64,000 nt of DNA from Pararhizobium mangrovi (GTDB lineage: Bacteria > Pseudomonadota > Alphaproteobacteria > Rhizobiales > Rhizobiaceae): NCBI RefSeq assembly GCF_006516965.1, contig NZ_VHLH01000028.1, positions 1 through 64,000 of the forward strand, written 5' to 3'. A model generated the notes under the pieces. That model searched no databases. It was not told the origin of the DNA and saw only the letters and a program-made list of their open reading frames with translations. A program made the translations under genes and the position numbers. This document shows positions 1 through 10,487 of the stretch, piece by piece. Numbering within the stretch: the stretch's first letter is position 1; each line of letters starts with the position of its first letter.

Positions 1-181
1 TCGAAACGGGCCATTCAAAGCTCCTCCTCGAGGATCTTTGAATCACGATCCAGCCTCAAACGGAATCCCGTTTATGAGTACAGATCCTAGGGCCGGTTTT
101 CCATCCGGCTCGTCCATCCCTTATCCGGGCGGTACGCGGCACGGCGAGACGCAAGGCCGGAAATCCCGTTCGGAGGCGCGC

Positions 182-904
182 ATGGACGAGAGGATCGATG
201 CACAGGAAGCCGAGGCTGAAGCTTTACCGCTGCAGCATCTCAAGGAGGTGCCCGCCTGGCTTTATCTGCTCGGGGAGTTCGAAACGCTGTACCGATACGG
301 GTCTGCAGGCGGCAGCGGCCTGATCCGCAGCCATCGCAAGCGCGTGCGCGACACGCTTTCGGCGATCGTGGCCGAAAACCCGCCGATCGTCGCACGCGAG
401 GAGATGCGCAAGCCGGTCACGGCCTATCTTTCCCGCGCGCTCGACACCGGTGAGCGCGGCGCGATGCAGGGCATGTCGCAGGCGCTGCGCGAGGTACGCA
501 ACGATCTCACCTGGGAATACGGCTACGACCGCATGCCGAAGGCCTTGGCGCGCAAATACGCCTATTGCGAGGTGCTCGGTCCTTCCGGGCCCGTGCAGAG
601 CGGCAAGCTGATCCTCGGCTTCGTGCTGTTCGCACCTGCCACGACCTATCCCCAGCACAGCCACCGCGGTATCGAGGAGAGCTATATCTCCGTCTCCGGC
701 GCATGGTCGGAAAACGACGCCGCCGTTTATGCTCCGGGCTCGATGATCCTCAACAAGCCCGGCGACGAGCACCGGATAACCACCGGCGAGCGCGAACCCT
801 GCCTGCTTGCCTACGCCTGGACCGGCAATGCGGAAAATCTCGCCGCCCCCGGCATGAAGCTGACACCGCCGCGCCGCCGGCGGACGGGGAATGCTGCGCC
901 GTGA
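182..904 (+). CDS. dddL: DMSP lyase, DddL-type cupin
   Basis: Probably cleaves dimethylsulfoniopropionate to dimethyl sulfide and acrylate. The 240-residue product has an N-terminal helical part and a C-terminal cupin with the DddL-like stretch HSHRGIEESYISVSGAW; the likely metal ligands are H159, H161, E165 or E166, Y168 and H197 (in GDEHRI). The start at 182 is chosen because a GGAGG lies six bases upstream and the resulting length fits DddL. The frame also opens at TTG 38 and ATG 74, which would add 48 or 36 poorly conserved residues. It stands alone upstream of hisZ, 196 bases away; no other DMSP gene is visible, but the window edge cuts the left flank. Identification rests on remembered family motifs, so substrate is inferred. 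Confidence 0.85.
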   Translation: MDERIDAQEAEAEALPLQHLKEVPAWLYLLGEFETLYRYGSAGGSGLIRSHRKRVRDTLSAIVAENPPIVAREEMRKPVTAYLSRALDTGERGAMQGMSQALREVRNDLTWEYGYDRMPKALARKYAYCEVLGPSGPVQSGKLILGFVLFAPATTYPQHSHRGIEESYISVSGAWSENDAAVYAPGSMILNKPGDEHRITTGEREPCLLAYAWTGNAENLAAPGMKLTPPRRRRTGNAAP

Positions 905-1100
905 GCCGGCGGGGTTGCCGGCTGGTTCACGGCCGGCGACAACGCATCTTGCCCCAACGCTTGCGCGCCGACCCTTTCCCATCTCGCAGAGGATGGTGCT
1001 GACGTGCCGCCCGGGCCTCGGCCGCTTCCTTCATTGTCTCGCATTGCCGCCCGGGCTATAGCGGCACCCGGCCGTCGTCTCGGGCGGTTTACGCAAACTT

Positions 1101-2237
1101 TTGCCTTCGGAGCGCCGCCAGACCGTGCCGCTGATAGACCAGCCGCCCTTTGCAGACGAACTTCAGGCCGCCCTTGCCGCGCGGGGCGGCGAAGCCGTTT
1201 CCGTGCCGATGATCCAGCCGGCGGAGCCGTTCCTCGACACTGCCGGCGAGGACCTGCGCCGGCGCATCTTCATGACCGAGAGCGAGACCGGCGCGAGCCT
1301 TTGCCTGCGGCCGGAGTTCACCATTCCCGTCTGCCGCCGCCATATCGAGGCCGCCGCCGGCACGCCGCGGCGCTACGCCTATGGCGGTCCGGTCTTTCGC
1401 CAGCGCCGCGAGGGCCCGCGCGAGTTCTTCCAGGCGGGCATCGAGGATCTCGGCGACCCGGAAAGAGCGAAGGCGGATGCGCGCGTGATCGGCGATGCCG
1501 TCGCCGTGCTGGAAACGCTGCTCGGCGATGGGCTTTCGACGACGATCGGCGACCAGGCGGTCTTCGAGGCGGTCGTCGCCGCGCTCGGCCTGCCGCGCGG
1601 CTGGCAGAAGCGCCTCGTCCACGCCTTCGGCAATCCCGTCGCACTTGCCGCCATGCTCGAAAGCCTCGCCGATCCACAGCCGGCCGACGATCTCGCCGAC
1701 GCGCGGGCGGCCGAACTCGTGGCGAGCGGCGAAGAGGCAGCGCTTGCCCGCCATGTCGGGGCGCGGATGGAGGAGACCGGTTATTCGCCCCATGCCGGCC
1801 GCACGCCGGAGGCGATCGCCCATCGGCTGATGGAAAAGACGGAGCTTGCCCGCACGCGGCTCGAACCCAGTGCGCTCGCCGTGCTGCAGGAGTTCCTTTC
1901 GTTCGACGTGCCGCTTGCCGGTGCGCCCTCGGAACTGGCGCGTTTCGCCGAGCGAACGGGTCTGGCGATCGGCGAAGCACTCAAGGACTTTTCGGCCCGC
2001 GTTGCAGCACTTGGGCATGCGCCGATTGCGGCTATGCACTACCGCGCAGCCTTCGGCCGGCCGCTCGACTATTATACCGGCCTCGTCTTCGAGGTGACGG
2101 ACGAAGACGGCGCGGTGCTGGCCGGCGGCGGGCGCTACGACCGGTTGATGACGATGCTTGGGGCCGCCGAACCGATCCCCGCGGTCGGCTTCGCGCTGTG
2201 GCTCGACCGGATCGAGAGGGCGAGGGCGAAGCGATGA
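1101..2237 (+). CDS. hisZ: ATP phosphoribosyltransferase regulatory subunit
   Basis: HisZ is a catalytically inactive histidyl-tRNA-synthetase-like protein that pairs with short-form HisG in the first step of histidine synthesis. The 378-residue protein shows class II synthetase-like stretches ([39 protein letters not shown]). The start is uncertain: TTG 1101 has no clear ribosome site, while GTG 1125 (VPLIDQPPF) is also plausible. Its stop overlaps the hisG start in an ATGA. In many Hyphomicrobiales hisS lies directly upstream; here the upstream gene is dddL, so hisS must be elsewhere. Confidence 0.93.
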   Translation: MPSERRQTVPLIDQPPFADELQAALAARGGEAVSVPMIQPAEPFLDTAGEDLRRRIFMTESETGASLCLRPEFTIPVCRRHIEAAAGTPRRYAYGGPVFRQRREGPREFFQAGIEDLGDPERAKADARVIGDAVAVLETLLGDGLSTTIGDQAVFEAVVAALGLPRGWQKRLVHAFGNPVALAAMLESLADPQPADDLADARAAELVASGEEAALARHVGARMEETGYSPHAGRTPEAIAHRLMEKTELARTRLEPSALAVLQEFLSFDVPLAGAPSELARFAERTGLAIGEALKDFSARVAALGHAPIAAMHYRAAFGRPLDYYTGLVFEVTDEDGAVLAGGGRYDRLMTMLGAAEPIPAVGFALWLDRIERARAKR

Positions 2238-2935
2238 ACGTGACCGTGGCGCTACCGTCGAAGGGCCGGATGAAGGAAGAGGCGCTCGCCATCTTCGAGC
2301 GTGCGGGCTTTCCGATCGCGCAAAGCGGGTCGGAGCGTTCCTATCGCGGCCGCGTCGAGGGGCGGGAAGACATCGAGATCGCCTTCCTTTCGGCCTCCGA
2401 GATCGCCCGCGAACTCGGCCGGGGCGGTGTCGATTTCGGCATCACGGGCGAAGACCTGATCCGCGAGGGGCTCGCCGACAGCGAAACCCGCGTGGCGATC
2501 GAAGCGCGGCTCGGCTTCGGCCGCGCGGACGTGGTGGTCGCGGTGCCGGACATCTGGCTCGACGTGACGACGATGGCCGACCTCGGCGACGTTGCGGCGG
2601 ATTTCCGCGCCCGCACCGGCCGTCGGCTTGCCGTCGCCACGAAATACTGGCGGCTGACCCAGCAATTCCTGTCCGCCACGCACGGCATCCAGCTCTACCG
2701 TATCGTCGAAAGCCTTGGAGCCACCGAGGGCGCGCCGGCGGCCGGCCAGGCGGACATCATCGTCGACATCACCTCGACGGGTTCGACGCTGAAGGCCAAT
2801 CACCTGCGCGTCCTGTCCGACGGCGTGGTACTGCGCTCCGAGGCGTGCCTGGTGCGCGCACGCTGCGATGGGCACGCGGAGGATGCGCGCGTCAAGGAGA
2901 TCGCCGAGGCTGTCCGCGGCGCGGTTGCGCGCTGA
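2234..2935 (+). CDS. hisG: ATP phosphoribosyltransferase catalytic subunit, short form
   Basis: Catalyses ATP plus PRPP to phosphoribosyl-ATP, the committed step of histidine synthesis. At 233 residues it is a short-form HisG without the C-terminal ACT-like regulatory domain, consistent with dependence on the adjacent HisZ. It begins [12 protein letters not shown], carries GITGEDLI in the middle, and has the PRPP-binding loop [13 protein letters not shown] near residues 174-186. ATG 2234 overlaps the hisZ stop by four bases, so translation is probably coupled. Confidence 0.96.
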   Translation: MNVTVALPSKGRMKEEALAIFERAGFPIAQSGSERSYRGRVEGREDIEIAFLSASEIARELGRGGVDFGITGEDLIREGLADSETRVAIEARLGFGRADVVVAVPDIWLDVTTMADLGDVAADFRARTGRRLAVATKYWRLTQQFLSATHGIQLYRIVESLGATEGAPAAGQADIIVDITSTGSTLKANHLRVLSDGVVLRSEACLVRARCDGHAEDARVKEIAEAVRGAVAR

Positions 2936-2991
2936 GGTCTTCCTCCGGTGTTATCCTCTCATGAATCGGTAGATGGCCTCGCCACGCATAC

Positions 2992-3015
2992 ACCCTCCCC
3001 TCGATGGGGGAGGGT
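2992..3015. repeat. Small GC-rich inverted repeat after hisG
   Basis: A perfect 9-bp stem (ACCCTCCCC / GGGGAGGGT) with a six-base loop lies in the 132-bp gap between the convergent hisG and doxX genes. No T-run follows on either strand, so it is not a textbook terminator. Its style resembles fragments of the dispersed palindromes of this bacterial order, but no second copy was found here. Confidence 0.5.
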
Positions 3016-3067
3016 CGTCGCGCAAGCGGCGAATGGCTGATGGCCGCTTGCTTCGTGCCGGCGTCCC

Positions 3068-3493
3068 TTACGCCAGCGGATAGCTTCCGTTGCGCCCCGC
3101 GCCGAAGAAGCGGCCGACGGCGAAGCGGCCGGGGCCGAAGACGCCGAGGACGAGGAAGCCGCCGGCGATCGCCAGATCCTTCATGAACGCCTGCTGGTTC
3201 ATCTGGACGAGCTGCGCCGTATCGCCGTGGCCGTAATGGCCGAGATAGCCGGCGGCTGCCGAAAAGACGGCGAGCGCGAAGGCTGCCGGGCGCGTCAGCA
3301 CGCCGAGGAGCACGGCGAGCCCGCCGAGAAGTTCGAGCGCGATGACGAGCCAGATCGTGAGGGCAGGGGCCGGAATGCCGAGGCCCGCGAAATACTGCGT
3401 CACGCCGGAGACGGCGACGAGCTTGGAGAAGCCGGCGGGGATGAAGAGGACGGCAAGCAGAATGCGCCCGAGAAGCAGGATGGCGTTGTTCAT
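3068..3493 (-). CDS. DoxX family membrane protein
   Basis: A 141-residue inner-membrane protein of the DoxX/YphA type with about four hydrophobic segments (roughly residues 3-22, 44-62, 66-84 and 108-125). The early motif GRILLAVLFIPAGFSKL is typical. Members are linked loosely to redox or thiol stress; the function here is not known. The start ATG at 3493 is preceded by GGAG; the frame stays open 40 codons further upstream, but that part lacks DoxX character. It is convergent with hisG and downstream of fumC on the same strand, separated from it by a hairpin. Confidence 0.88.
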   Translation of the reverse strand: MNNAILLLGRILLAVLFIPAGFSKLVAVSGVTQYFAGLGIPAPALTIWLVIALELLGGLAVLLGVLTRPAAFALAVFSAAAGYLGHYGHGDTAQLVQMNQQAFMKDLAIAGGFLVLGVFGPGRFAVGRFFGAGRNGSYPLA

Positions 3494-3538
3494 GGTCGGG
3501 AACTCCGTTCGAATGGTCGGCGAGCCCTTCGCATGGAA

Positions 3539-3567
3539 ACGCCCGCCCGGAAAAGCCGGACGGGCGT
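3539..3567 (-). terminator. Rho-independent-like terminator after fumC
   Basis: A 12-bp stem with one mismatch (ACGCCCGCCCGG / CCGGACGGGCGT) and a five-base loop lies between fumC and doxX. On the minus strand it ends in GGGCGTTTCC, a short T-run, so it fits a terminator for fumC. Confidence 0.6.
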
Positions 3568-3640
3568 GGATGAAGCGTTCAACGTTCGGCGACAGTCGGC
3601 CGGCGGTGTTCAAAAATGGGCTGTCGCTACGCTGTCGGCG

Positions 3641-5032
3641 TCAGCGCGGCGAGATCATCTCTTCCGGCCGCACGATCCGGTCGTAGTCCTCCTCGGAAAC
3701 CTTGCCGCTCTTTACTGCTTCCTCGCGCAGCGTGGTGCCGTTCTGATGGGCAGTCTTGGCGATCTTGGCGGCCGCGTCGTAGCCGATCGTCGGAGCCAGT
3801 GCGGTGACGAGCATCAACGAGCGCTCGGTCAACTGGCGGATGTTGTCCTCGTTCGCCGTGATGCCTTCGACGCAGTTGTCGGAGAAGGAGACCATGACGT
3901 CGGAAAGGAGCCGGATCGACTGCAGGACGTTGTAGGCGATCACCGGCTTGAAGACGTTGAGTTCGAACTGGCCCTGCGAGGCAGCCATGGCGACCGTCGT
4001 CTGGTTGCCGATCACCTGCGTTGCGACCATCGTCAGGGCTTCGGCCTGCGTCGGGTTCACCTTGCCGGGCATGATCGAGGAGCCCGGCTCGTTTTCCGGC
4101 AGCGAAAGCTCGCCGAGGCCGGAACGCGGACCGGAGCCGAGGAAGCGGATATCGTTGCCGATCTTGAAGAGGTCGGAGGCGAGTGCCGACAGCGCGCCGT
4201 GGAGGTTGGCGAGCGCGCCGTGCGAGGCGAGCGCCTCGAACTTGTTCTCCGCCGTGCGGAAGGGGAGCCCGGTGACCTTCGCGACTTCGCCGGCGAACGC
4301 CGTATCGAAGCCGATCGGGGCGTTGAGGCCGGTGCCGACCGCCGTCCCGCCCTGTGCCAGCGCGTAGACGTCCTCGACCGCGTGCTCGATGCGGCTGCGC
4401 CCGAGGGCAAGCGCCGCGGCGTAGCCGGAAAATTCCTGACCGAGGGTGAGCGGCGTCGCGTCCTGCGTATGCGTGCGGCCGATCTTGACGAGGTCCTTCC
4501 AGGCGGTCGCCTTGGCGTCGAGCGCCTTATGCAGATGGTCGATCGCCGGCATCAGCGCCTCCGCCACCTGAACGGCGGCAGCGATGTGCATGGCCGTCGG
4601 GAACGTGTCGTTCGACGACTGGCTCATATTGACGTGGTCGTTCGGGTGGACCGGCTTCTTCGAGCCCATCTCGCCGCCGAGGATCTCGATCGCGCGATTG
4701 GAGATCACCTCGTTGGCGTTCATGTTCGACTGCGTGCCGGAGCCCGTCTGCCAAACGACGAGCGGGAAATGATCGTCGAGCTTGCCGGAAACCACTTCGT
4801 CGGCGGCCTGCACGATCGCATCCGCGAGCTTTGCATCCAGCCTGCCGAGGTCGCGGTTGACGCTCGCGGCGGCCTTCTTGACGATGCCGAGCGCGTGGAC
4901 GAGCGGGGCCGGCATCCGTTCCTCGCCGATCTTGAAGTTGCCGCGCGAGCGCTGGCTCTGCGCGCCCCAGTAGCGGTCGGCCGGAACCTCGATCGGTCCG
5001 AAGGTATCGGTTTCGGTGCGGGTCTCGCTCAT
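3641..5032 (-). CDS. fumC: Class II fumarate hydratase
   Basis: Interconverts fumarate and L-malate in the TCA cycle; soluble, iron-independent homotetramer. The 463-residue length matches FumC. It carries the superfamily signature [11 protein letters not shown] near residues 318-328, the substrate stretch [11 protein letters not shown], and [16 protein letters not shown] with the proton-relay histidine. The start is ATG 5032, with AAAGGA upstream; an in-frame codon nine residues earlier lacks support. It appears monocistronic, ending at the hairpin at 3539-3567. Confidence 0.97.
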   Translation of the reverse strand: MSETRTETDTFGPIEVPADRYWGAQSQRSRGNFKIGEERMPAPLVHALGIVKKAAASVNRDLGRLDAKLADAIVQAADEVVSGKLDDHFPLVVWQTGSGTQSNMNANEVISNRAIEILGGEMGSKKPVHPNDHVNMSQSSNDTFPTAMHIAAAVQVAEALMPAIDHLHKALDAKATAWKDLVKIGRTHTQDATPLTLGQEFSGYAAALALGRSRIEHAVEDVYALAQGGTAVGTGLNAPIGFDTAFAGEVAKVTGLPFRTAENKFEALASHGALANLHGALSALASDLFKIGNDIRFLGSGPRSGLGELSLPENEPGSSIMPGKVNPTQAEALTMVATQVIGNQTTVAMAASQGQFELNVFKPVIAYNVLQSIRLLSDVMVSFSDNCVEGITANEDNIRQLTERSLMLVTALAPTIGYDAAAKIAKTAHQNGTTLREEAVKSGKVSEEDYDRIVRPEEMISPR

Positions 5033-5188
5033 CGTCGTCCTTTCAATGTGCCGGGTCAAAGGCGGTGCGCCAGCCCGTTCCTTCGATCGCCGTGGGAACC
5101 TTTCGGCCGCTGGATCGTGCCTTATGTCATCGCACGAAACGTCGCGCGGACCCGCGGACGTCCACCATTTCTCGAAAGGAGATTTCCC

Positions 5189-5893
5189 ATGGCCGATCTC
5201 GGCGATTTTCCAATCACGAAACGCTGGCCGGCGTCAAATCCCGACGTCCTGCAGCTCTATTCCCTGCCGACGCCGAACGGTCAGAAGGTTTCTGTCATGC
5301 TGGAGGAGATCGGGCTCGCCTACGAGCCGCATCGCGTGTCGATCGCCGACGACGACCAGATGACGCCGGAATTCCTGTCGCTCAATCCGAACAACAAGAT
5401 CCCCGCCATCATCGATCCGGACGGGCCGGGCGGCAAACCCTTCGGCCTCTTCGAGACCGGGGCGATCCTGCTCTATCTGGCCGAAAAGACCGGCAAATTG
5501 CTGCCTTCTGATCCTGCGCGCCGCATGGAGACCATCCAGTGGTTGATGTTCCAGATGGGCGGCATCGGACCGATGTTCGGGCAATTCGGCCATTTCTTCA
5601 AGATGGCCGCCGACAAGTGCAAGGATCCCTATCCGACCGAGCGCTACAAGGGCGAGACGCGCCGGCTTCTCGGCGTCATGGAACAGCGTCTCGACGGGCG
5701 CGAGTTCGTTATGGGCGATGACTACACGATCGCCGACATCGCGATCTTCCCGTGGGTGCGCGCGCTCGACACGGCCTATGGCGGTGCCGAGACGCTGGGA
5801 TTGTCCGAGTTCACGAAGACGATGGACTGGCTGGAGCGCTGCGCCTCGCGACCGGCCTCGAAGAAGGGTCTCGATATCCCGGCGAAGGGATAA
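5189..5893 (+). CDS. Nu-class-like glutathione S-transferase (YghU/YfcG type)
   Basis: A 234-residue GST with an N-terminal thioredoxin-fold domain ([19 protein letters not shown], roughly residues 25-45) and an all-helical C-terminal domain ending near [16 protein letters not shown]. The Thr-Pro-Asn-Gly sequence replaces the usual catalytic Tyr/Ser region and is typical of the nu class, whose Escherichia coli members YfcG and YghU act as disulfide-bond reductases using glutathione. Disulfide reductase activity is therefore likely, but inferred. A strong GAAAGGAGA precedes ATG 5189. It is divergent from fumC and convergent with groEL. Confidence 0.9.
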   Translation: MADLGDFPITKRWPASNPDVLQLYSLPTPNGQKVSVMLEEIGLAYEPHRVSIADDDQMTPEFLSLNPNNKIPAIIDPDGPGGKPFGLFETGAILLYLAEKTGKLLPSDPARRMETIQWLMFQMGGIGPMFGQFGHFFKMAADKCKDPYPTERYKGETRRLLGVMEQRLDGREFVMGDDYTIADIAIFPWVRALDTAYGGAETLGLSEFTKTMDWLERCASRPASKKGLDIPAKG

Positions 5894-5927
5894 GCGCTCT
5901 TCGTCGCCGAAAGCGGAAGTCCGAAAC

Positions 5928-5961
5928 GAAAAGGGCGCCGGCGGAGACCGCTGGCGCCCTT
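5928..5961 (-). terminator. Rho-independent terminator after groEL
   Basis: A stem AAGGGCGCC / GGCGCCCTT, extended by partial pairing in the spacer, is followed on the minus strand by TTTTCGTTT. It ends the groESL transcript and also lies just beyond the convergent GST gene, which may use it in the other direction. Confidence 0.75.
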
Positions 5962-6019
5962 CGTCATTCGAAAGCAGTCTGGACGGGCCAGGCCGATTTC
6001 GGAAAGCCGGTAGGCTTTC

Positions 6020-7702
<1,683 letters not shown>

Positions 7703-7751
7703 TCAGGCCCTTATCTCTCGTGGGTTTTTACGGACTGTCTGGTCGGCTGGA

Positions 7752-8048
7752 TCAGCCGACGACGCCCATGATGTCGGATTCCTTCATGATGAGGAGATCC
7801 TCATCGCCGAGCTTGACCTCGGTGCCGGACCACTTGCCGAAGATCACGCGGTCGCCTTCCTTGACGTCCAGCGGAACGACCTTGCCGGTCTCGTCACGTG
7901 CGCCCGAACCGACGGCGACGATCTCGCCTTCCTGGGGCTTTTCCTTGGCGGTGTCGGGAATGATGATCCCGCCCTTGGTCTTTTCCTCGGATTCGACCCG
8001 GCGAACCACGACGCGGTCGTGAAGCGGGCGAAAATTCGTGCTTGCCAT
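7752..8048 (-). CDS. groES: Co-chaperonin GroES (Hsp10)
   Basis: The 98-residue lid of the GroEL chamber. It begins [17 protein letters not shown] and contains the mobile-loop region [20 protein letters not shown]. The start ATG at 8048 gives the standard length; the frame is open 22 codons further but that part is not conserved. It is the first gene of groESL, 60 bases downstream of the CIRCE element, which indicates repression by HrcA and heat induction. Confidence 0.99.
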   Translation of the reverse strand: MASTNFRPLHDRVVVRRVESEEKTKGGIIIPDTAKEKPQEGEIVAVGSGARDETGKVVPLDVKEGDRVIFGKWSGTEVKLGDEDLLIMKESDIMGVVG

Positions 8049-8107
8049 TGTCTTTACCCTTGATCGAATGACACGGGCGCCGCCTTGTCCGGCTGACGCT
8101 GAAGAAG

Positions 8108-8134
8108 CTGGCACTCATTGTCGTCGAGTGCTAA
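8108..8134 (-). promoter_or_regulatory. CIRCE operator of groESL (HrcA site)
   Basis: The sequence CTGGCACTC-N9-GAGTGCTAA matches the CIRCE consensus TTAGCACTC-N9-GAGTGCTAA in 16 of 18 positions; both mismatches are in the left arm. HrcA binds CIRCE and represses groESL until heat stress titrates it away. The site is 60 bases upstream of groES, as expected. The hrcA gene is not in this window. Confidence 0.95.
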
Positions 8135-8248
8135 CGGCGGCGAGATAAGGACTGTTCCGGAGCGAGTCAAGGTGAGGGACGCGTGATTTGCACTGCGCAG
8201 CCGGGGGAACGCCGGCCGGACGGTGGTGGTTCGGGCCGTGGTTTCGCA

Positions 8249-8291
8249 GCCCTTGCCGACCGTGCGACCCGGCCCTTGCCAACCGTGCGAC
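8249..8291. repeat. 20-bp direct repeat pair upstream of the HAD gene
   Basis: Two copies of GCCCTTGCC(g/a)ACCGTGCGAC, with one mismatch, lie at 8249-8268 and 8272-8291. They start 23 bases apart, about two helical turns, and sit in the 219-bp gap between the groESL control region and the HAD phosphatase gene. They could be a paired regulator site or a local duplication. Confidence 0.6.
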
Positions 8292-8353
8292 GATAGGCGA
8301 TGCGTCGCGCCGAAACGCCAGACCGGGCGCCGAGATCCAGCGAAGGACGAACC

Positions 8354-9205
8354 ATGCCGATGCCGAAGCGCCTGCACCGCCTGAGCGAGGCGAGCGCGAA
8401 CTACGACGTGATCCTGAGCGACGTGTGGGGCGTGGTCCACAACGGCGTCCGCGCCTACGGACCCGCCTGCGAAGCGCTTGCCGAAACAAGGCGCGCGGGA
8501 ACGACCGTCGTGCTCATCACCAATTCGCCGAGGCGGGTGGAGCCGGTGCACGCACAGCTTCGCCAGATCGGCGTTCCCGACGAAGCCTTCGACCGGCTCG
8601 TGACCTCCGGCGACGTGACGCGCCATCTGATCGCCGAGGGGCCGCACAAGCTCTTCTTCATCGGCGCCGAACGCGACCATCACCTCTTCGAAGGGCTCGA
8701 CGTTTCCCTCGTGGGAGAGGACGAGGCGGAAGGCGTGCTGTGCACCGGACCGTTCGACGACGAGAACGAGGGCGCCGAGGACTATCGCGCCATGCTGACC
8801 CGCTTCCGCGAGCGCGACCTTCCCTTCATCTGCGCCAATCCGGATCTGGTCGTCGAGCGCGGCGAGAGACTGGTGACGTGCGCCGGCGCGCTCACCAAGC
8901 TCTACGGCGAACTCGGCGGTCGCACGCTGATCGCCGGCAAGCCGTATCGGCCGATCTACGAGGAGGCGATGGCGACAGCGCGCGACGTGCGCGACGCCGT
9001 CGATCCCGCCGGCGTGCTCGCCATCGGCGACGGGCTGGCGACGGACGTGAAGGGGGCGCAGGATTTCGGCCTCGACGTGCTCTTCGTCGCCGCCGGCATC
9101 CATGCCCGCGAATATGGCGGCAACGACATTGATGCCGATCGCCTGTCGGCCTACCTCGATGCCGAGGGGGCCGCACCCCGTTACTGGATGCCGCGCCTCG
9201 TCTGA
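8354..9205 (+). CDS. HAD superfamily class IIA hydrolase (TIGR01459-like)
   Basis: A 283-residue HAD phosphatase related to the NagD/4-nitrophenylphosphatase group. The nucleophile motif is DVILSDVWGVVHNG (near residues 18-31), motif II is LITNSPR, and motif IV is AIGDGLATDVKGA. Its substrate is unknown. The start ATG 8354 has GAAGGA upstream; 18 further codons are open upstream but not conserved. It lies 46 bases before ribF, an order I recall in other Hyphomicrobiales (HAD, ribF, ileS). Confidence 0.9.
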   Translation: MPMPKRLHRLSEASANYDVILSDVWGVVHNGVRAYGPACEALAETRRAGTTVVLITNSPRRVEPVHAQLRQIGVPDEAFDRLVTSGDVTRHLIAEGPHKLFFIGAERDHHLFEGLDVSLVGEDEAEGVLCTGPFDDENEGAEDYRAMLTRFRERDLPFICANPDLVVERGERLVTCAGALTKLYGELGGRTLIAGKPYRPIYEEAMATARDVRDAVDPAGVLAIGDGLATDVKGAQDFGLDVLFVAAGIHAREYGGNDIDADRLSAYLDAEGAAPRYWMPRLV

Positions 9206-9251
9206 TCGCGCCCGTTGGTCGCCTGAAAGGTAAACGCTGCTGGGAGACGTC

Positions 9252-10229
9252 ATGCCATTCGAGCGGATCGTGCTGCCCGCGCCCGTGCCGCGAAGCCTCG
9301 CCGGCGCGGTCGTCGCGATCGGCAATTTCGACGGCGTTCATCGCGGCCATCGAAGCGTGCTCGAGGCGACGCTTGCGATGGCGCGCGAGCACGACCGGCC
9401 GGCCTGCGTTCTCACCTTCGAGCCGCACCCGCGCAGCTTCTTCCGGCCGGGCTCTCCCGTCTTCCGCCTGACGCCGCCGCTGATGCGCGCGCGCCTGCTC
9501 GAAGCCGAGGGGTTTTCCGCCGTCGTCGAGCAGCCCTTCACCGGAGACTTCGCGGCGTTATCGCCGGAAGCCTTCGTGGAAGGCGTGCTCGTCGAAACGC
9601 TGGGCGCCGCCCAGGTCGTCACCGGCTTCGACTTCCATTTCGGCAAGGGCCGCGCCGGCGGGCCGGCGTTCCTGATGGAGGCGGGCGAACGCATGGGGTT
9701 CGGCGTGACGCTGGTCGACGCCTATCGCGACGAGAACGCCGAGATCGTCTCGTCGAGCCGAATCCGCGCCATGCTCGCGGAAGGCGACGTCGCCGAAGCG
9801 GCAGGGCTCCTCGGCTACCGTTTCACGGTCGCGGCCGAGGTGGAGAAGGGCAAGCAGCTTGGTCGCACGCTCGGCTATCCGACCGCCAACATGGTCATGC
9901 CCGAGGCTTTCGGGCTTTCGCCCGGCATCTACGCCGTGCGCCTGCGACGCGCCGACGGCACGCTGCACGACGGCGTCGCGAGCTTCGGCTACCGCCCGAC
10001 GGTGGACGAGGACGGCGCACCCCTTCTCGAGACCTACGTATTCGACTTCAAGGGCGATCTCTATGGCGAGACCTGCGCGGTTTCCTTCTTCGCGAGGTTG
10101 CGCGGGGAAGAGAAGTTCGACGGCCTCGAAACGCTGAAGGCGGCGATGCGAAACGACGAGGCCGAAGCGCGCGCAGCACTTTCCGGCGTGGGCCCGCTTT
10201 CCGCCCTCGACGCCAGGATCGCCTTTTGA
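9252..10229 (+). CDS. ribF: Bifunctional riboflavin kinase / FAD synthetase
   Basis: Converts riboflavin to FMN and FMN to FAD. The 325-residue protein has the N-terminal adenylyltransferase domain with GNFDGVHRGH (residues 24-33) and the C-terminal riboflavin kinase domain with GRTLGYPTANM near residues 205-215 and SFGYRPTV. Length and domain order are standard. A GGGAGA ribosome site precedes ATG 9252. It follows the HAD gene and precedes ileS by 258 bases. Confidence 0.97.
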   Translation: MPFERIVLPAPVPRSLAGAVVAIGNFDGVHRGHRSVLEATLAMAREHDRPACVLTFEPHPRSFFRPGSPVFRLTPPLMRARLLEAEGFSAVVEQPFTGDFAALSPEAFVEGVLVETLGAAQVVTGFDFHFGKGRAGGPAFLMEAGERMGFGVTLVDAYRDENAEIVSSSRIRAMLAEGDVAEAAGLLGYRFTVAAEVEKGKQLGRTLGYPTANMVMPEAFGLSPGIYAVRLRRADGTLHDGVASFGYRPTVDEDGAPLLETYVFDFKGDLYGETCAVSFFARLRGEEKFDGLETLKAAMRNDEAEARAALSGVGPLSALDARIAF

Positions 10230-10487
10230 GGCGGAAGCGACCTCGCCTCGCCACTGCCTTTTCAGGCGCGCCAAAAGGCTTTAAGGAACGCGACCGAGAT
10301 GACGAATTACCGGCCGACGATCGATCCGCGAATTACCGGCCCGGCCCTTCGCACCGTCTGACGGTGGGCAGGAAGGGTCGGGAGCCTTGTCGCACGCGCC
10401 CGTGCGCGCCTTCGCGATCGTCGTTTCATCACGGCCCGGACGGCTCGACCCCGCACCCGGCCATCACCGAAAAGTCCGCTTGATCCC
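10230..10487 (+). promoter_or_regulatory. Structured leader upstream of ileS
   Basis: The 258-bp gap contains a 13-base direct repeat CGAATTACCGGCC at 10303-10315 and 10329-10341, then a stem-loop (CACCGT-ctg-ACGGTG at 10352-10366, enclosed by CCCTTC / GAAGGG at 10346-10377), then a perfect palindrome CGCACG-cgcc-CGTGCG at 10391-10406. No ORF or RNA gene is recognised. It could hold the ileS promoter and a leader control element; no known riboswitch or T-box was recognised. Confidence 0.4.
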
